From Trifolium pratense (taxonomy: Eukaryota; Streptophyta; Magnoliopsida; Fabales; Fabaceae), in NCBI RefSeq assembly GCF_020283565.1, contig NC_060059.1, positions 16,114,933-16,178,932 of the forward strand: DNA of 64,000 bases, written 5' to 3'. The notes below the pieces were generated by a model that had not been told where the DNA came from, searched no databases, and saw only the letters and a program-made list of their open reading frames with translations. The position numbers and the translations under genes were made by a program. Each line of letters begins with the position of its first letter. Position 1 is the first letter of the stretch. Positions 45,181 to 55,200 of this stretch are shown here, in pieces.

Positions 45181-46480
45181 GAATATGAATTGAAATGTAA
45201 GCAAAGTTTTAGAAAAACTCGTGCTTGAACCGGTTCATGCTTTATTTAGGCATGCACCTATTTAGCAAGTAAAAAAAAGACAAAAGATTCATCCATCAGA
45301 CTTGCACCGGTTCAACTTAAAGATGCACCAGTTCAAGTAAAGATTAAAGCAGAGTTATGCATCGATACATAATACATGTCTCGATATAGAACCCCTGACA
45401 GATATTTGCACCGGTTCAAGAAAACAGTTGCACCGGTTCCAGATATCCATGGTAATGGGGTGGGGCGGGGACGGGTTTTGCCCTACCCAAACTCATAAAG
45501 TTTGGGTTTTCCCAAATCCATCCCAAATTCGAGCGGGGATAAAAATGATAACTTCAATTCCATACCCAACGGGTATCGGGTATCCCATCGGGTTTCGGGT
45601 ATCCCCATTACGCCTCTTTTCACATGAATTTAGATTATATTTTAGTATTTTTTTATTAAAAAAAAAGTTAAATGTTCAAAATTATTTTCTCTCAACAATA
45701 TTTTTTTAAATAAAGGAAAAAAAAAAAGAGAAAATGGTTTGTTTAATACTCAAATTAAAATAAAAAATAAATATATGAACGTAATTTAAGAAATTGTTTA
45801 AGCGTTTCTAATTTAAAAGAGGTGAAATCTAATTTTTAGTATAAGCGGGGCGGGTTCGGGAACGGGTTCGAGGTGAGTATCAATTGGGGAAAACTCAAAC
45901 TCAGTCAACTCGGGTTTTCCCCGTCAAAGCGGGTATGATTTAGGTGGGTACCCGCGAGTATGAGTTTTATTACCATGCCTAGTTCCTGATTCCCAATAGA
46001 AACATGTATAGGTACTAATAGGCATGTCTCTATGCAAGAGTCTCACTGACTTTGTCAATGTTGAACATGCATCGGTGCATTACCCTGTTTACATCGGTTC
46101 ATGATTCCCAAAAGTCATGCACCGGTTCATCTTTGTACATGCACCGATTCAAGTAAGGTTTTTGAAAAACTTCAAGATGAACCTTTTGCAAAAAGACTTT
46201 TTTTCTTAAAAAAAAAAAAAAACTGTTGCGCTTACTTCAATTCAATATTAATTTGCCTAATTTTTGACATCACTAAAAACATGGGAAAAGCATAATGCAT
46301 TTACGGTGTGATCTCAATGTTTTCAAGAGAGGTGATATTTCTTAGTTTAGAGACTCTTGTATAATGGAGGTGATATCCCATTGTTTGTGTAGAGAGTTCT
46401 TGGTTGTAAACATTGTTAGCTTATCCTGTTATAAAAGCATGGTTTAGTGAAATCTCAAGTTACTTTGGAATAGGCCCTTT
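45181..46480. mobile_element. Retrotransposon LTR-like region with repeated TGCACCGGTTCA
   Basis: Nine or so copies or near copies of TGCACCGGTTCA lie between 45220 and 46150, interrupted by another element (45448-45980). Then comes LTR-like sequence with GTGATATCCCATTGTTTGTG and TTGTTAGCTTATCCTGTTATAA (46300-46450). The same motif clusters at 59655-59960. Exact ends were not found. Confidence 0.45.
45448..45985. mobile_element. GGGTATCGGG-type inverted-repeat element
   Basis: Ends CCATGGTAAT and ATTACCATG are inverted. Both sides hold stacked GCGGGG, ACGGGTATCGGGTATCC and GGTTTTCCCC motifs in opposing orientation. It is a type of plant element seen often, probably hAT-like. It splits the TGCACCGGTTCA region. 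Confidence 0.5.
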
Positions 46481-46739
46481 TATTTTTGGCCGAATCAGGA
46501 TAATTTTTTTTGTGTTCTTTCTCATTTTCCTTTCATCTCTTTTATTTTTCTTGCAAGCTATTTTCATTTTATTTACTTGTTTTTGACATCTTTATTTGTA
46601 CTTTCTTATTTTATTTAAACTTATTCTCAAGCACTTTATTTTATTTGGTAAAATATTTTTCAAGTGCTTATTTTTAATATTTTTTTAGTACACATTCACA
46701 ATTCATCCCCCTCTAACAGAGACACCAGTTATCACACGT

Positions 46740-47690
46740 AATTTTAAATTTTTCTTTAATTACATACATGTCTTGGCTCTGGACTTCATTAAGGAGTCTT
46801 GACAGATGATCTGCCACTTGATTTTCAACTTCCTTTTTGTCTCTAATTTCAAAATCAAATTCTTGCAGCAGCAGAACTCATCTGTTAAGCCTTGGCTTGA
46901 CATCGTTCTTGGAAATCAAATACTTGATGGTTGAATGATCGATGTACACCACCACTCTTGTACTTACCAGATAAGATATGAACTTGCAAAAGCAAATGTC
47001 ATAGCTAATAGCTCCTTTTCATTGGTGGTGTAGTTGAGCTTGTGCTTCATTCAATGTTCTGCTGCATAGTAGATGGAATGGAAAATCTTATCATGCCTCT
47101 GGCGCAATACAGCTCCCACGGCAAAGTCACTTGCATTACACATGAGCTCAAAAGGTTTGGACCAATCTGGCGCAATAATAACAGGTGTTCAAACAGTCTC
47201 CAGTGAAATTGAAAGGCATATCGTATTGTAGCAGTTGACAGAGAGACTTTGTAATTTTTGAGAAATCCTTGATAAACCTTATGTAGAAACCAGCATGCCC
47301 TAAGAAGCTTCTGACACCTTTAACATTGGTAGGTGGAGGCAAATTTTCAATGACTTTCACCTTAGCTCTGTCCACTTCCAATTCTTTCTTTGAAATCATA
47401 TGGAAAATTTCTCATTCCACCTACCCATTTTCTCACCCACCCCCTGGAAATTCCATTTTTGTCTTTGGTCAAAAAATTCGCAACGCGTTTTCCGAATTTT
47501 TTTAATTCAAATTTGGAAAAAATTCAGAAAATACATTCCGAAGTTGTTTTTAAAGGCAAAAAAAATTCGGAAAACGCGTTCCGAATTTTTTGACCAAGGG
47601 CAAAAATGGAAAAACAGGGGGTGGGTGAGAAAGTGGGTAGGTGGGATGAGAAATTTTCAATCATATGTCCAAGGATGATTTCTTGGGTTG
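46740..47690 (-). pseudogene. Ty3/gypsy (Athila/Tat-like) RT-RNase H remnant
   Basis: Minus-strand frames show EIILGHMISKKELEVDRAKV, VIENLPPPTNVKGVRSFLGHAGFYIRFIKDFSKI, then KPFELMCNASDFAVGAVLRQ and [15 protein letters not shown] RNase H pieces down to about 46740. Frameshifts and stops are frequent. A MITE (47403-47658) interrupts it at GHM|ISKK. No LTRs could be assigned. Confidence 0.75.
47403..47658. mobile_element. Mutator-like MITE with 9-bp target duplication
   Basis: 256 bp. The ends GAAAATTTCTCATTCCACC and GGTGGGATGAGAAATTTTC pair over about 45 bp, and most of the element is palindromic, with ACGCGTT-containing inner arms. It is flanked by AATCATATG at 47394-47402 and 47659-47667. 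Joining the flanks restores the gypsy RT frame, so both borders are secure. Confidence 0.9.
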
Positions 47691-48900
47691 GGTCTACTGT
47701 TTTACTTCCCTTGCACCCCTGTTATTTATTCTGCACACTCGACCTTTTATTTTTCAAACATAATAATTTTTTTTCGAACACACAAAAAAAAATACCCAAA
47801 AACAACTCCAACACATATATCAAATCAATCTTTTGCCAATGGCGCAATCAAACAAACTCCTTTTCACAAACGAATGATTTTTTATTCATTCTAACATGAT
47901 ACAAACAAAGCTTAAGCCTTCCACACGTCAACATACAAGCATACTTTTAACCACTAGTATGTGACCTAAACATCGTTCTCTAAAATCAACCAACCAACAA
48001 ACATCTTCTACCAAGAACTACGTAGCTTTGATTTCTCAATCACACATGGAAATACGCAGGAGGATGAGATCACTCTTGTCAAACACATTAATAAAAAAAA
48101 CTAACTTTTTCCCCTTTCTTTTTTGTAAACATTTTAATAATAAAAAGCTGCAAACAACCTTTGAATTGAATATTTTTTCAACCCTAAACTAACAAGGAGA
48201 GGTTCGTGTTGAATACAATTGATGTGAGGCGTACTAATACTTTCCTCTTGCATAATCGACTCCTGAACCCAAAAATGGTTGCGACGACCATCTTTTCATT
48301 CTTTTAAGGTTTTGTCGATATTTTCTTTGTCATTCTGGAATAAATAAAGTTAGGTGGCGACTGTGTAGTCATTTCGAGCGTCATCACGCACGGGCATTTT
48401 TCGCGGCGCGACACTTAGGTTTTGGGTCAACTGGTCTTTTTTAAACATAACTTTTTAACTTATATTTATTTAACTTATAAAAAATCACATTTTTTTGAAT
48501 AATACTTTATTTTAAATATATTTATCTAACATATTGTTATTATATTTTGGTGAGACCTGCTCTACCCCTTAATAATTTGGAGGTATTTATCCAACAATCA
48601 ATGAGAACAAGCCACATAAGCAGATTTGCATGTGGTACAACTAAGTACTATTAACTTGTAACCAACTTTTATTTCACATGCATGCATATGACTTGATTTC
48701 ATTGATTGTTTAGAAGAAAAAAATTATATTTTTATAAAGGTATACAAAAAAAATTAAAATTGTTTATTAGTGTATAATTTTAATATTTATTTTAGACTTC
48801 AATTTTTATATTTTTCTATCCTAACCAGGGACGGAGCTAGAAGGGGACCAACAGAGGCCACGATTCCCCCTAAATATTTTTGAATATTTTTTTATACTAC
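47690..48900. other. Gene-free stretch with an LTR-like tail
   Basis: Positions 48190-48420 (AATAAATAAAGTTAGGTGGCGACTG ... CGCGGCGCGACAC) resemble the end of a plant Ty3/gypsy LTR, in plus orientation. The rest is AT-rich with no recognised gene. Confidence 0.35.
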
Positions 48901-48904
48901 TATG

Positions 48905-49320
48905 GTATAATATTAGGAAAATTCTATAGTACATATGATAATTTCTGATGTACCGGTACATTAGGTCCTTAAATTTATAAGTAAATGAATATTCTTTAAA
49001 ATAAGTTATTTTTTCTATCATTAAAACAATTATAATAACCAAATATCATTTATCAAAACTGTCAAAAAAATAAAATATATTTTTTTTTTGAATTTTTATT
49101 CCTCATAATAGTTTTTTTTTTTTTTTATGGCTACTCCTCATAATAGTTAATATTGAATTTTTGTATAAAAAAATAAAAAAATAGTGTAGGGCTTCTAAAC
49201 AATGAAATTGTGTTTTTTTTTATGATATTATCTCTTATTTAAATTCATATAAATTATCACTCATTTATCAATGTAATGACCTAATGTACCGGTACATTCG
49301 AACCTTCACCTTATGATAAG
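48905..49320. mobile_element. TIR element with TGTACCGGTACATTAGGTC
   Basis: GATGTACCGGTACATTAGGTC near 48948 faces its inverted copy near 49279. The arms extend imperfectly into TTTATAAGTAAATGA-type sequence. The interior is AT-rich and non-coding. Exact termini are uncertain. Confidence 0.5.
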
Positions 49321-49896
49321 ATTTGAACCAGAGATAAATATTAATATAATAAGGTAATAGGATTAACTTATCATTTTTTTTTTGACGGACGGATTAACTT
49401 ATCATGTTAAATAGTGAATTGTGATATGATATAAACAGTTGTACGTATAGCTGTTTTCCAGATAATCATAAATGAAAATAAATAACAAGGGCCAATGCAT
49501 GTCTCAGATTTGATAACAATCATCAAAATCTCTACACGTACTAAAACTGGCCTTAGATCTTAAGATGTATATACACTTCACTTTTGGATCATACATACCT
49601 CATATAACATTAGAGATCAAGATCAGAGGTCTTTGGTCTTCCAAGCTTATCCCTCTATAATATATGGTTGCAATATTTCATATAGTACAGTTTTGTATAT
49701 ATGTCGATCATCATCATTAATTAAAAGGAAAAAGTTGCACGTACGTATAATCACCAAAAAGCTGCCACATGTACGATAACTCTTAGCCATTAAGCATTTG
49801 ACGTAACGCAGAAAAACTTTGTGTTAATGTTTGCTTCCTGCATGAGTTTGATTTGTGTTGGTATTAGTTGAAAAGATATATGCATGTTAAAGAATT

Positions 49897-50065
49897 TTTT
49901 TTGTTACCATTGATATAAACTCTTCATCACCGTTAACGATGACTAATTTTTGTATGAAAACCTATGAGACATATAAAATAGGTTCTTTAATCTCAATCGA
50001 ATTTTTTTCATGAGTCACGAATCAAATCTCCAATCGACCTTATGCTTAAGGGACCAAGAACTTTT
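49897..50065 (-). mobile_element. SINE copy (same family as 53410)
   Basis: ACCGTTAACGATGACTAATTTTTG... ACCTTATGCTTAAGGGACCAAGA matches 53430-53575 with many changes. On the minus strand this includes a degenerate tRNA-like head. Confidence 0.55.
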
Positions 50066-50067
50066 AT

Positions 50068-50090
50068 TATATATATATATATATATATAT
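50068..50090. repeat. (AT)n microsatellite
   Basis: A short AT run next to the SINE copy. Confidence 0.85.
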
Positions 50091-50560
50091 GACTGACGAA
50101 AAACAAATATAAATGACAGACAATAAGCAGCGACGCTAATCCGAGCTCAATACGATCCTGTTGGGGCTCTCAAACGGACTTGACTTTTTTATTTTCATTT
50201 CATTTCCTCTTAGTTTATTATACCGATGAGGAAGAGAGAGTGGCAACGATCAATTTTTTTGTTTTTGTTTTTGTTTTTCTTTTCATTTCCTCTTAGTTTA
50301 TTATACTTTTTTATTTTCTCTCTATTTTCACTTTTCTTGGTTTGACTTAATTTTATCCCTAGTTTTTATTTCGTTTTTCATGCTTGAAAAGGTTTTAGTT
50401 TATGTCTCCTTTCTCTTTTTGTACTTGCTTCATTATATATTTATCTTGGATGTTGCAGGTGGCTCATCATCTACTTTGAATTTGCTTAAAAAAAGAAAGA
50501 TTTTTCTTTTTTCTTTTTTTTACAGAAAAAGAAAGTTGGTTTTAATATACTTATTTGAGG

Positions 50561-50741
50561 AGTGCTAGCAACACACTCTTTAACAAACACACTCTAACAC
50601 ACTCTCTTCTATTGGTTAAAATATATATGGGTCCCATAAAAATTATATGGGTCCATATTTTTTTATAGGACCCATGTGAATTTCAACCAATAAAAAAGAG
50701 TGTGTTGGAGTGTGTTTATTAAAGAGTGTGTTGCTAGCATT
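50561..50741. mobile_element. Palindromic MITE
   Basis: About 181 bp. AGTGCTAGCAACACACTCTT at the left pairs with AAGAGTGTGTTGCTAGCATT at the right, and the arms match to ATTGGTTAAAAT / ATTTCAACCAAT near the centre. No reliable target duplication was seen. Confidence 0.8.
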
Positions 50742-50811
50742 ATTCATACTTATTTATAACTCAATTTGATATTATAAAGTAACTCCACTTAGAAACGCAT
50801 GCATTGAATCC

Positions 50812-51046
50812 TGTGAGCTTAGTTCATTTGGTTGAGACATTTTATTATATATGCAGGGGTCGGGGTTCGAACTCCAGTCATCTCACTTATTCACCTAAAG
50901 GATAAATTTTTTATTTATTTTTATTTACAATGAGCTGGGGATCGAACCAGGACCTATAACGTACTACCCAAACCCCTCACCACTAGACCAAATCTAGTAG
51001 CTTAAGGATATAATTTTTAACCACTAGATTACTTAAAAAAAAAAAA
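50812..51046 (+). mobile_element. SINE with a second SINE piece inserted
   Basis: The tRNA-like head has A box GTGAGCTTAGTTCATTTGGT and B box GGGTTCGAACTCC. The tail CTAACC-type ACCACTAGATTACTT ends in a poly-A run. Flanks AAACGCATGCATTGA (50793-50807) and AAACGCTTGCATCGA (51048-51062) form a 15-bp duplication with two changes. About 100 bp (about 50903-51010) interrupt it between two AAGGATA motifs and carry another tRNA-like GGATCGAACC...CACCACTAGACC piece in reverse. Confidence 0.75.
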
Positions 51047-51062
51047 AAAACGCTTGCATCGA

Positions 51063-51980
51063 GGATTTGGACATGCTACCATTAATTATAATTATTGTGC
51101 CATCAACATAGTGAATCATGTGGCTAAGTTGTTTATAAGAAAAAAGGCACAAATATAAATTCATCTGGGTGCGGGTAATGACTACTTTACTCGTTTTATT
51201 ATTATATAAAAATATGAATATAATATTACATATTTAAAGAATTCATATTTTTAAATAGATTCTGTCCGAAAGGTACTAGTACCTAAAAATGTAAGTTGAG
51301 TAGTAAATGTTTTTCTTAATTTTATTTATTTGGATGAAAGGAAATATGAGAACATATTTATTTTTTATTTTTTAAATTCACAAGAAATATAAAAAATGTA
51401 TGAGGCGTTTCCAAGACCAAATGGCATTGAATGAGAACATATTTAATTTAAAAAGAATAGTTTTATATTAATGCCGACTGTAAATAATATTAAATATAAT
51501 AAAATCATTTGTTAAAATTTTTGTTGATTTAAAATTAAATAAAGATATATTCTCTCAAATGAATTAAAAGATTAAAGCAAAAGAAATTTTTTAAAAAAAA
51601 GTGTAAAATTTAAAGCAATTTTGGAGATCAGAATTTTTTTATCAAATTAACAACTTTAACTTTAACTATAAAACTCTCATTTATAGCTTTACATTTAAAG
51701 CAACTTTTAGGTTAAAAATAAGTCGGACCAAATGCAACTAGAAATCTTACTAAAGAAAAGCAGTTTAGGTTTTTAGGATCATATGTAGCCGAAATTTCAG
51801 TTGTAATATAGCAAAAACATTGAATTCAACATTCTTCAGTTTATAAAAAAACAAAAGACAAAGAAAAAGATAGCAACAAACATGATGCATCATCGGTTTA
51901 AGGATAGAGACGTATCTATATGTATATATGTATCCACTAGATAAGCTGATTCATTGCATTAAATTATGACATCCAAACCT
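51063..51980. other. Gene-free AT-rich upstream region
   Basis: No gene or clear repeat. It forms the distal upstream region of the alpha-galactosidase gene. Confidence 0.4.
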
Positions 51981-51984
51981 TAGT

Positions 51985-51993
51985 CTATAAATT
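51985..51993 (+). promoter_or_regulatory. TATA box of the alpha-galactosidase gene
   Basis: CTATAAATT lies 220 bp before the ATG. A transcription start near 52015-52025 would leave a 5' leader of about 190 bp. No upstream regulator motif is claimed. Confidence 0.5.
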
Positions 51994-52212
51994 GTGAATG
52001 CACATCCTCTATTTTTCACATTCCTCTACCTTTCTTCGATCCTTTGGTTTCAATACAATAGAATAGTATAGTACCCTCTTTCTATTATTTGACACCACAT
52101 TAATATATACAAAAGCTCTTCAATATTTAGCACCTTTAATTGTATTTTATTCAAACATACACACACATACATAAACATATACATTTAACTTTATATATTA
52201 TTTTGCATTACT

Positions 52213-55200
52213 ATGGCAATTAGACCCATGACTATAGTGTTTGTGTTGTGCATCTTTGTGCTATTGAATGCAAGTGATGCTCGTTTATTAGGTAACAAAA
52301 CTATGTCCAAAGAGAAGGTAATGAGGAGGTACTTGGTTGAAAATGGACTTGGTCTAACACCTCCCATGGGGTAAGATATTCTTTTCTTAATTTTCTTATC
52401 AGGATTCAAGTCTAGACAAGGTATAAAAAAACTAACATAACAATTAGCATGTTAATAATTTGTTATTTAAAAAGAAAAATTTCTTAATTTTCCATGTTGT
52501 ACTAATGTACTAAATTTTGTGTTTTAATTTGGTTATTTGATCAGTTCTATTCTATTTAAATTTTTATCTAAATTTTGATTTAGATATTCATGTTGAATTT
52601 TTATTTTTTTAAATTCAAACAGGAATTTCGAATAGATCGCGTTTTTCACGAGAAATTTATACATAAAAAGATACAAGCAAATTTAGTTATTATTGAAAGA
52701 TCAATGTTTGATAAAAAAAAAAAAAAAAACCTAAGATCCCTCTTCATCTTCAAATATATATCATTTATTTTTAAATATATACCATTTATTTTTAAGAGTT
52801 GTACATAAAACAATGATAAGAGTATAATATTGACATTTAAAAAGTATAATATCAACAAATAAAATAGTAATTATATTGATGTTATATATCTTAACTTTTC
52901 AAACATCGAATAAAAATTTATGGATAAATACATTAATCATACAAAGCATTAATTAGAACAAAGAATATATCTAATGTGAATTTTTATAATGTTCTTTTAA
53001 ATTCGTGAAACATAATAAAAGATAGTACGTAATATATTATGATTAATCTATCAGGTGGAACAGCTGGAATCACTTTGGTTGTGATGTTAATGAAAACATA
53101 GTTCGAGAAACAGGTAACTATTATGTCATCAACTTGAACAGAAAAAAATGAATTTTGCACCAACATGTTGTGCCTCCAAATTTCAAACAAACTAATGTGG
53201 ACTTATTTTATGTTTCTTGATCATCACAGCTGATGCAATGGTGTCATCGGGGCTATCAAATTTGGGGTACCAATATCTTAATTTAGGTAGGTCCATTGTA
53301 TGGCTTAATTCAACTTGATTACATTACACATACATATACACTTTCATGTAAAGATGGCTTGATTTAACTTGATTACATTACCCATATACATATATACTTT
53401 TTTCTTTACCACAATATTAGTACGAAGTTTTCACCGTCGTTAGCAATGATTAATCTTCGTTGGAGAACTTGTGGAACACATAAGGTGGGTTCTCCCCTCC
53501 CAACCGAATTTTTTCGGTACCCATGAGCCAGAAATCGAACCTTGACCACATACTTAAGGGGATCAAGACCCTTACCACTTGGATCAATTCATTATTAGTA
53601 CATACTCCACATCAAGATTAATAAGTACTTATACAATTTAATGTAAAGATTAATAAGTTACTCCACTTCAAGAAAAAAAAAAAGTGGATGAATTCATTGA
53701 TGTGAAAATCAATGATGATTATTTTCATCTCCGAGTTATTGAGGATTCCTACGGTCCTATGCGAATTATGTTATCTCGGCCGCAAGATCAGGATGGGAGA
53801 ATATTATCGGAGGATGGTGATGAGGATCACGAAGAGGAGGAGCGGAGGTTGTTGGCGGCGGCGGAGGATCTGGACGGCGAAACGGAGGGGGAAGGGGACA
53901 ATTTATTAGCATTAAATTCTCTAGTTAATGCAAATAATTCTTCTTTTTATGACCATGATCAGGTTGAGGAAACGTTTACGGCAAGGGAGGAAAGGGTGGA
54001 GAATTCAATTTTTTCTATTAATGGAGATACTAATCCAAGTATAGCACTTTTAAATTCAAAAGGGGGGAGTACGTGGCACGAAGGGGATATATCTAAGGAG
54101 GACATATTGGATGTGTATTGTGGAAAAGGGCTGGGCCAGAAGGTTGTGGTAGGTGGGCCTGCTCCTTCCATCAATTCACAACAAATTGTCACAGGGGGTG
54201 CTTTTAGAAACCTGTCCAAATCAGAGGACTTGAGCCGTAATAAAAAGACAAGTTCATTTGTAGAGGGAGACAGTGGAGGTAAGGAGGAGGTGAAGAAGGG
54301 AGTGTATAGTGATGGGCCAAGAAATGTTTACAACAAATTGAATTGTGGCCTAAAACGAGTGAAAACTCCTAAAAAGAATCAGCGCGCGATGAAAAGTAAA
54401 GGAAAAATCATTCAAAATTCTCTACCTCCTTCGGCCTCGTTGAGAAGACAATATCAGATGGTTAACAGCCTTAAATCACGCAATTCTCGTTATGTTTCTA
54501 CACCTTCTGTTGCGTGCCCTTCCCATTCAAACGAGGATGATAATTCAATTCGTCAGTTTGCCGACGCGGTTGTTACAAGGAGAAACTCACCATCCAAAAC
54601 CAGGGATGGAAAGAAACAGGCGTGCTCTATCTCTTCTGCAGGTGATATCCTTTGTTGTAGTTCGATCAATTCCTCGGACATAAGAAATTGTAACAAAAAA
54701 TTTCTGAAGAAATATGAGCAGGAAGTAGCATCCAAAGTATGGCAAGGCGCTTTAGAATTGGGGGTTGAAGTTACGTCGCTAGTTGGGAAAAGCAATAAAA
54801 AGAGAGGGATTAAAGGTAGTACTGAGGAGAAATGTATCCAAGAAATTCAGGACAATGTAAAAAGAGACGAAGTAGAAAGAATTAGAAGGGAGCACCAACA
54901 ATCTTTTCATAAATGAAGATTGTTTATTTGGATATAAGAGGTTGGGGAGGGAGTGCAAAAAGGAGACGGTTGATTAACACGTCGGAAGCATTGAAAAATC
55001 TTTGGTTAAAGATAATATTCCATGGAAGGTTAATATTTTTTGGTGGAGATTGTTGCTTGATAAACTTTCAATTATGGCGGTTTTATTCAACAAAGGCATC
55101 ATCTCACAAACATTCATGAAATGTTGTGTGTTTTGTTTGTCTCTAAGGTGATTTACCTTTGAATTGTAAGGGTTGAGTACCCCTTGTACTCCTTATGATT

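Noticed and set aside
50850..50880. tRNA gene at GGGTTCGAACTCC
   Set aside because: No acceptor or anticodon stem fits; it is the tRNA-like head of a SINE.
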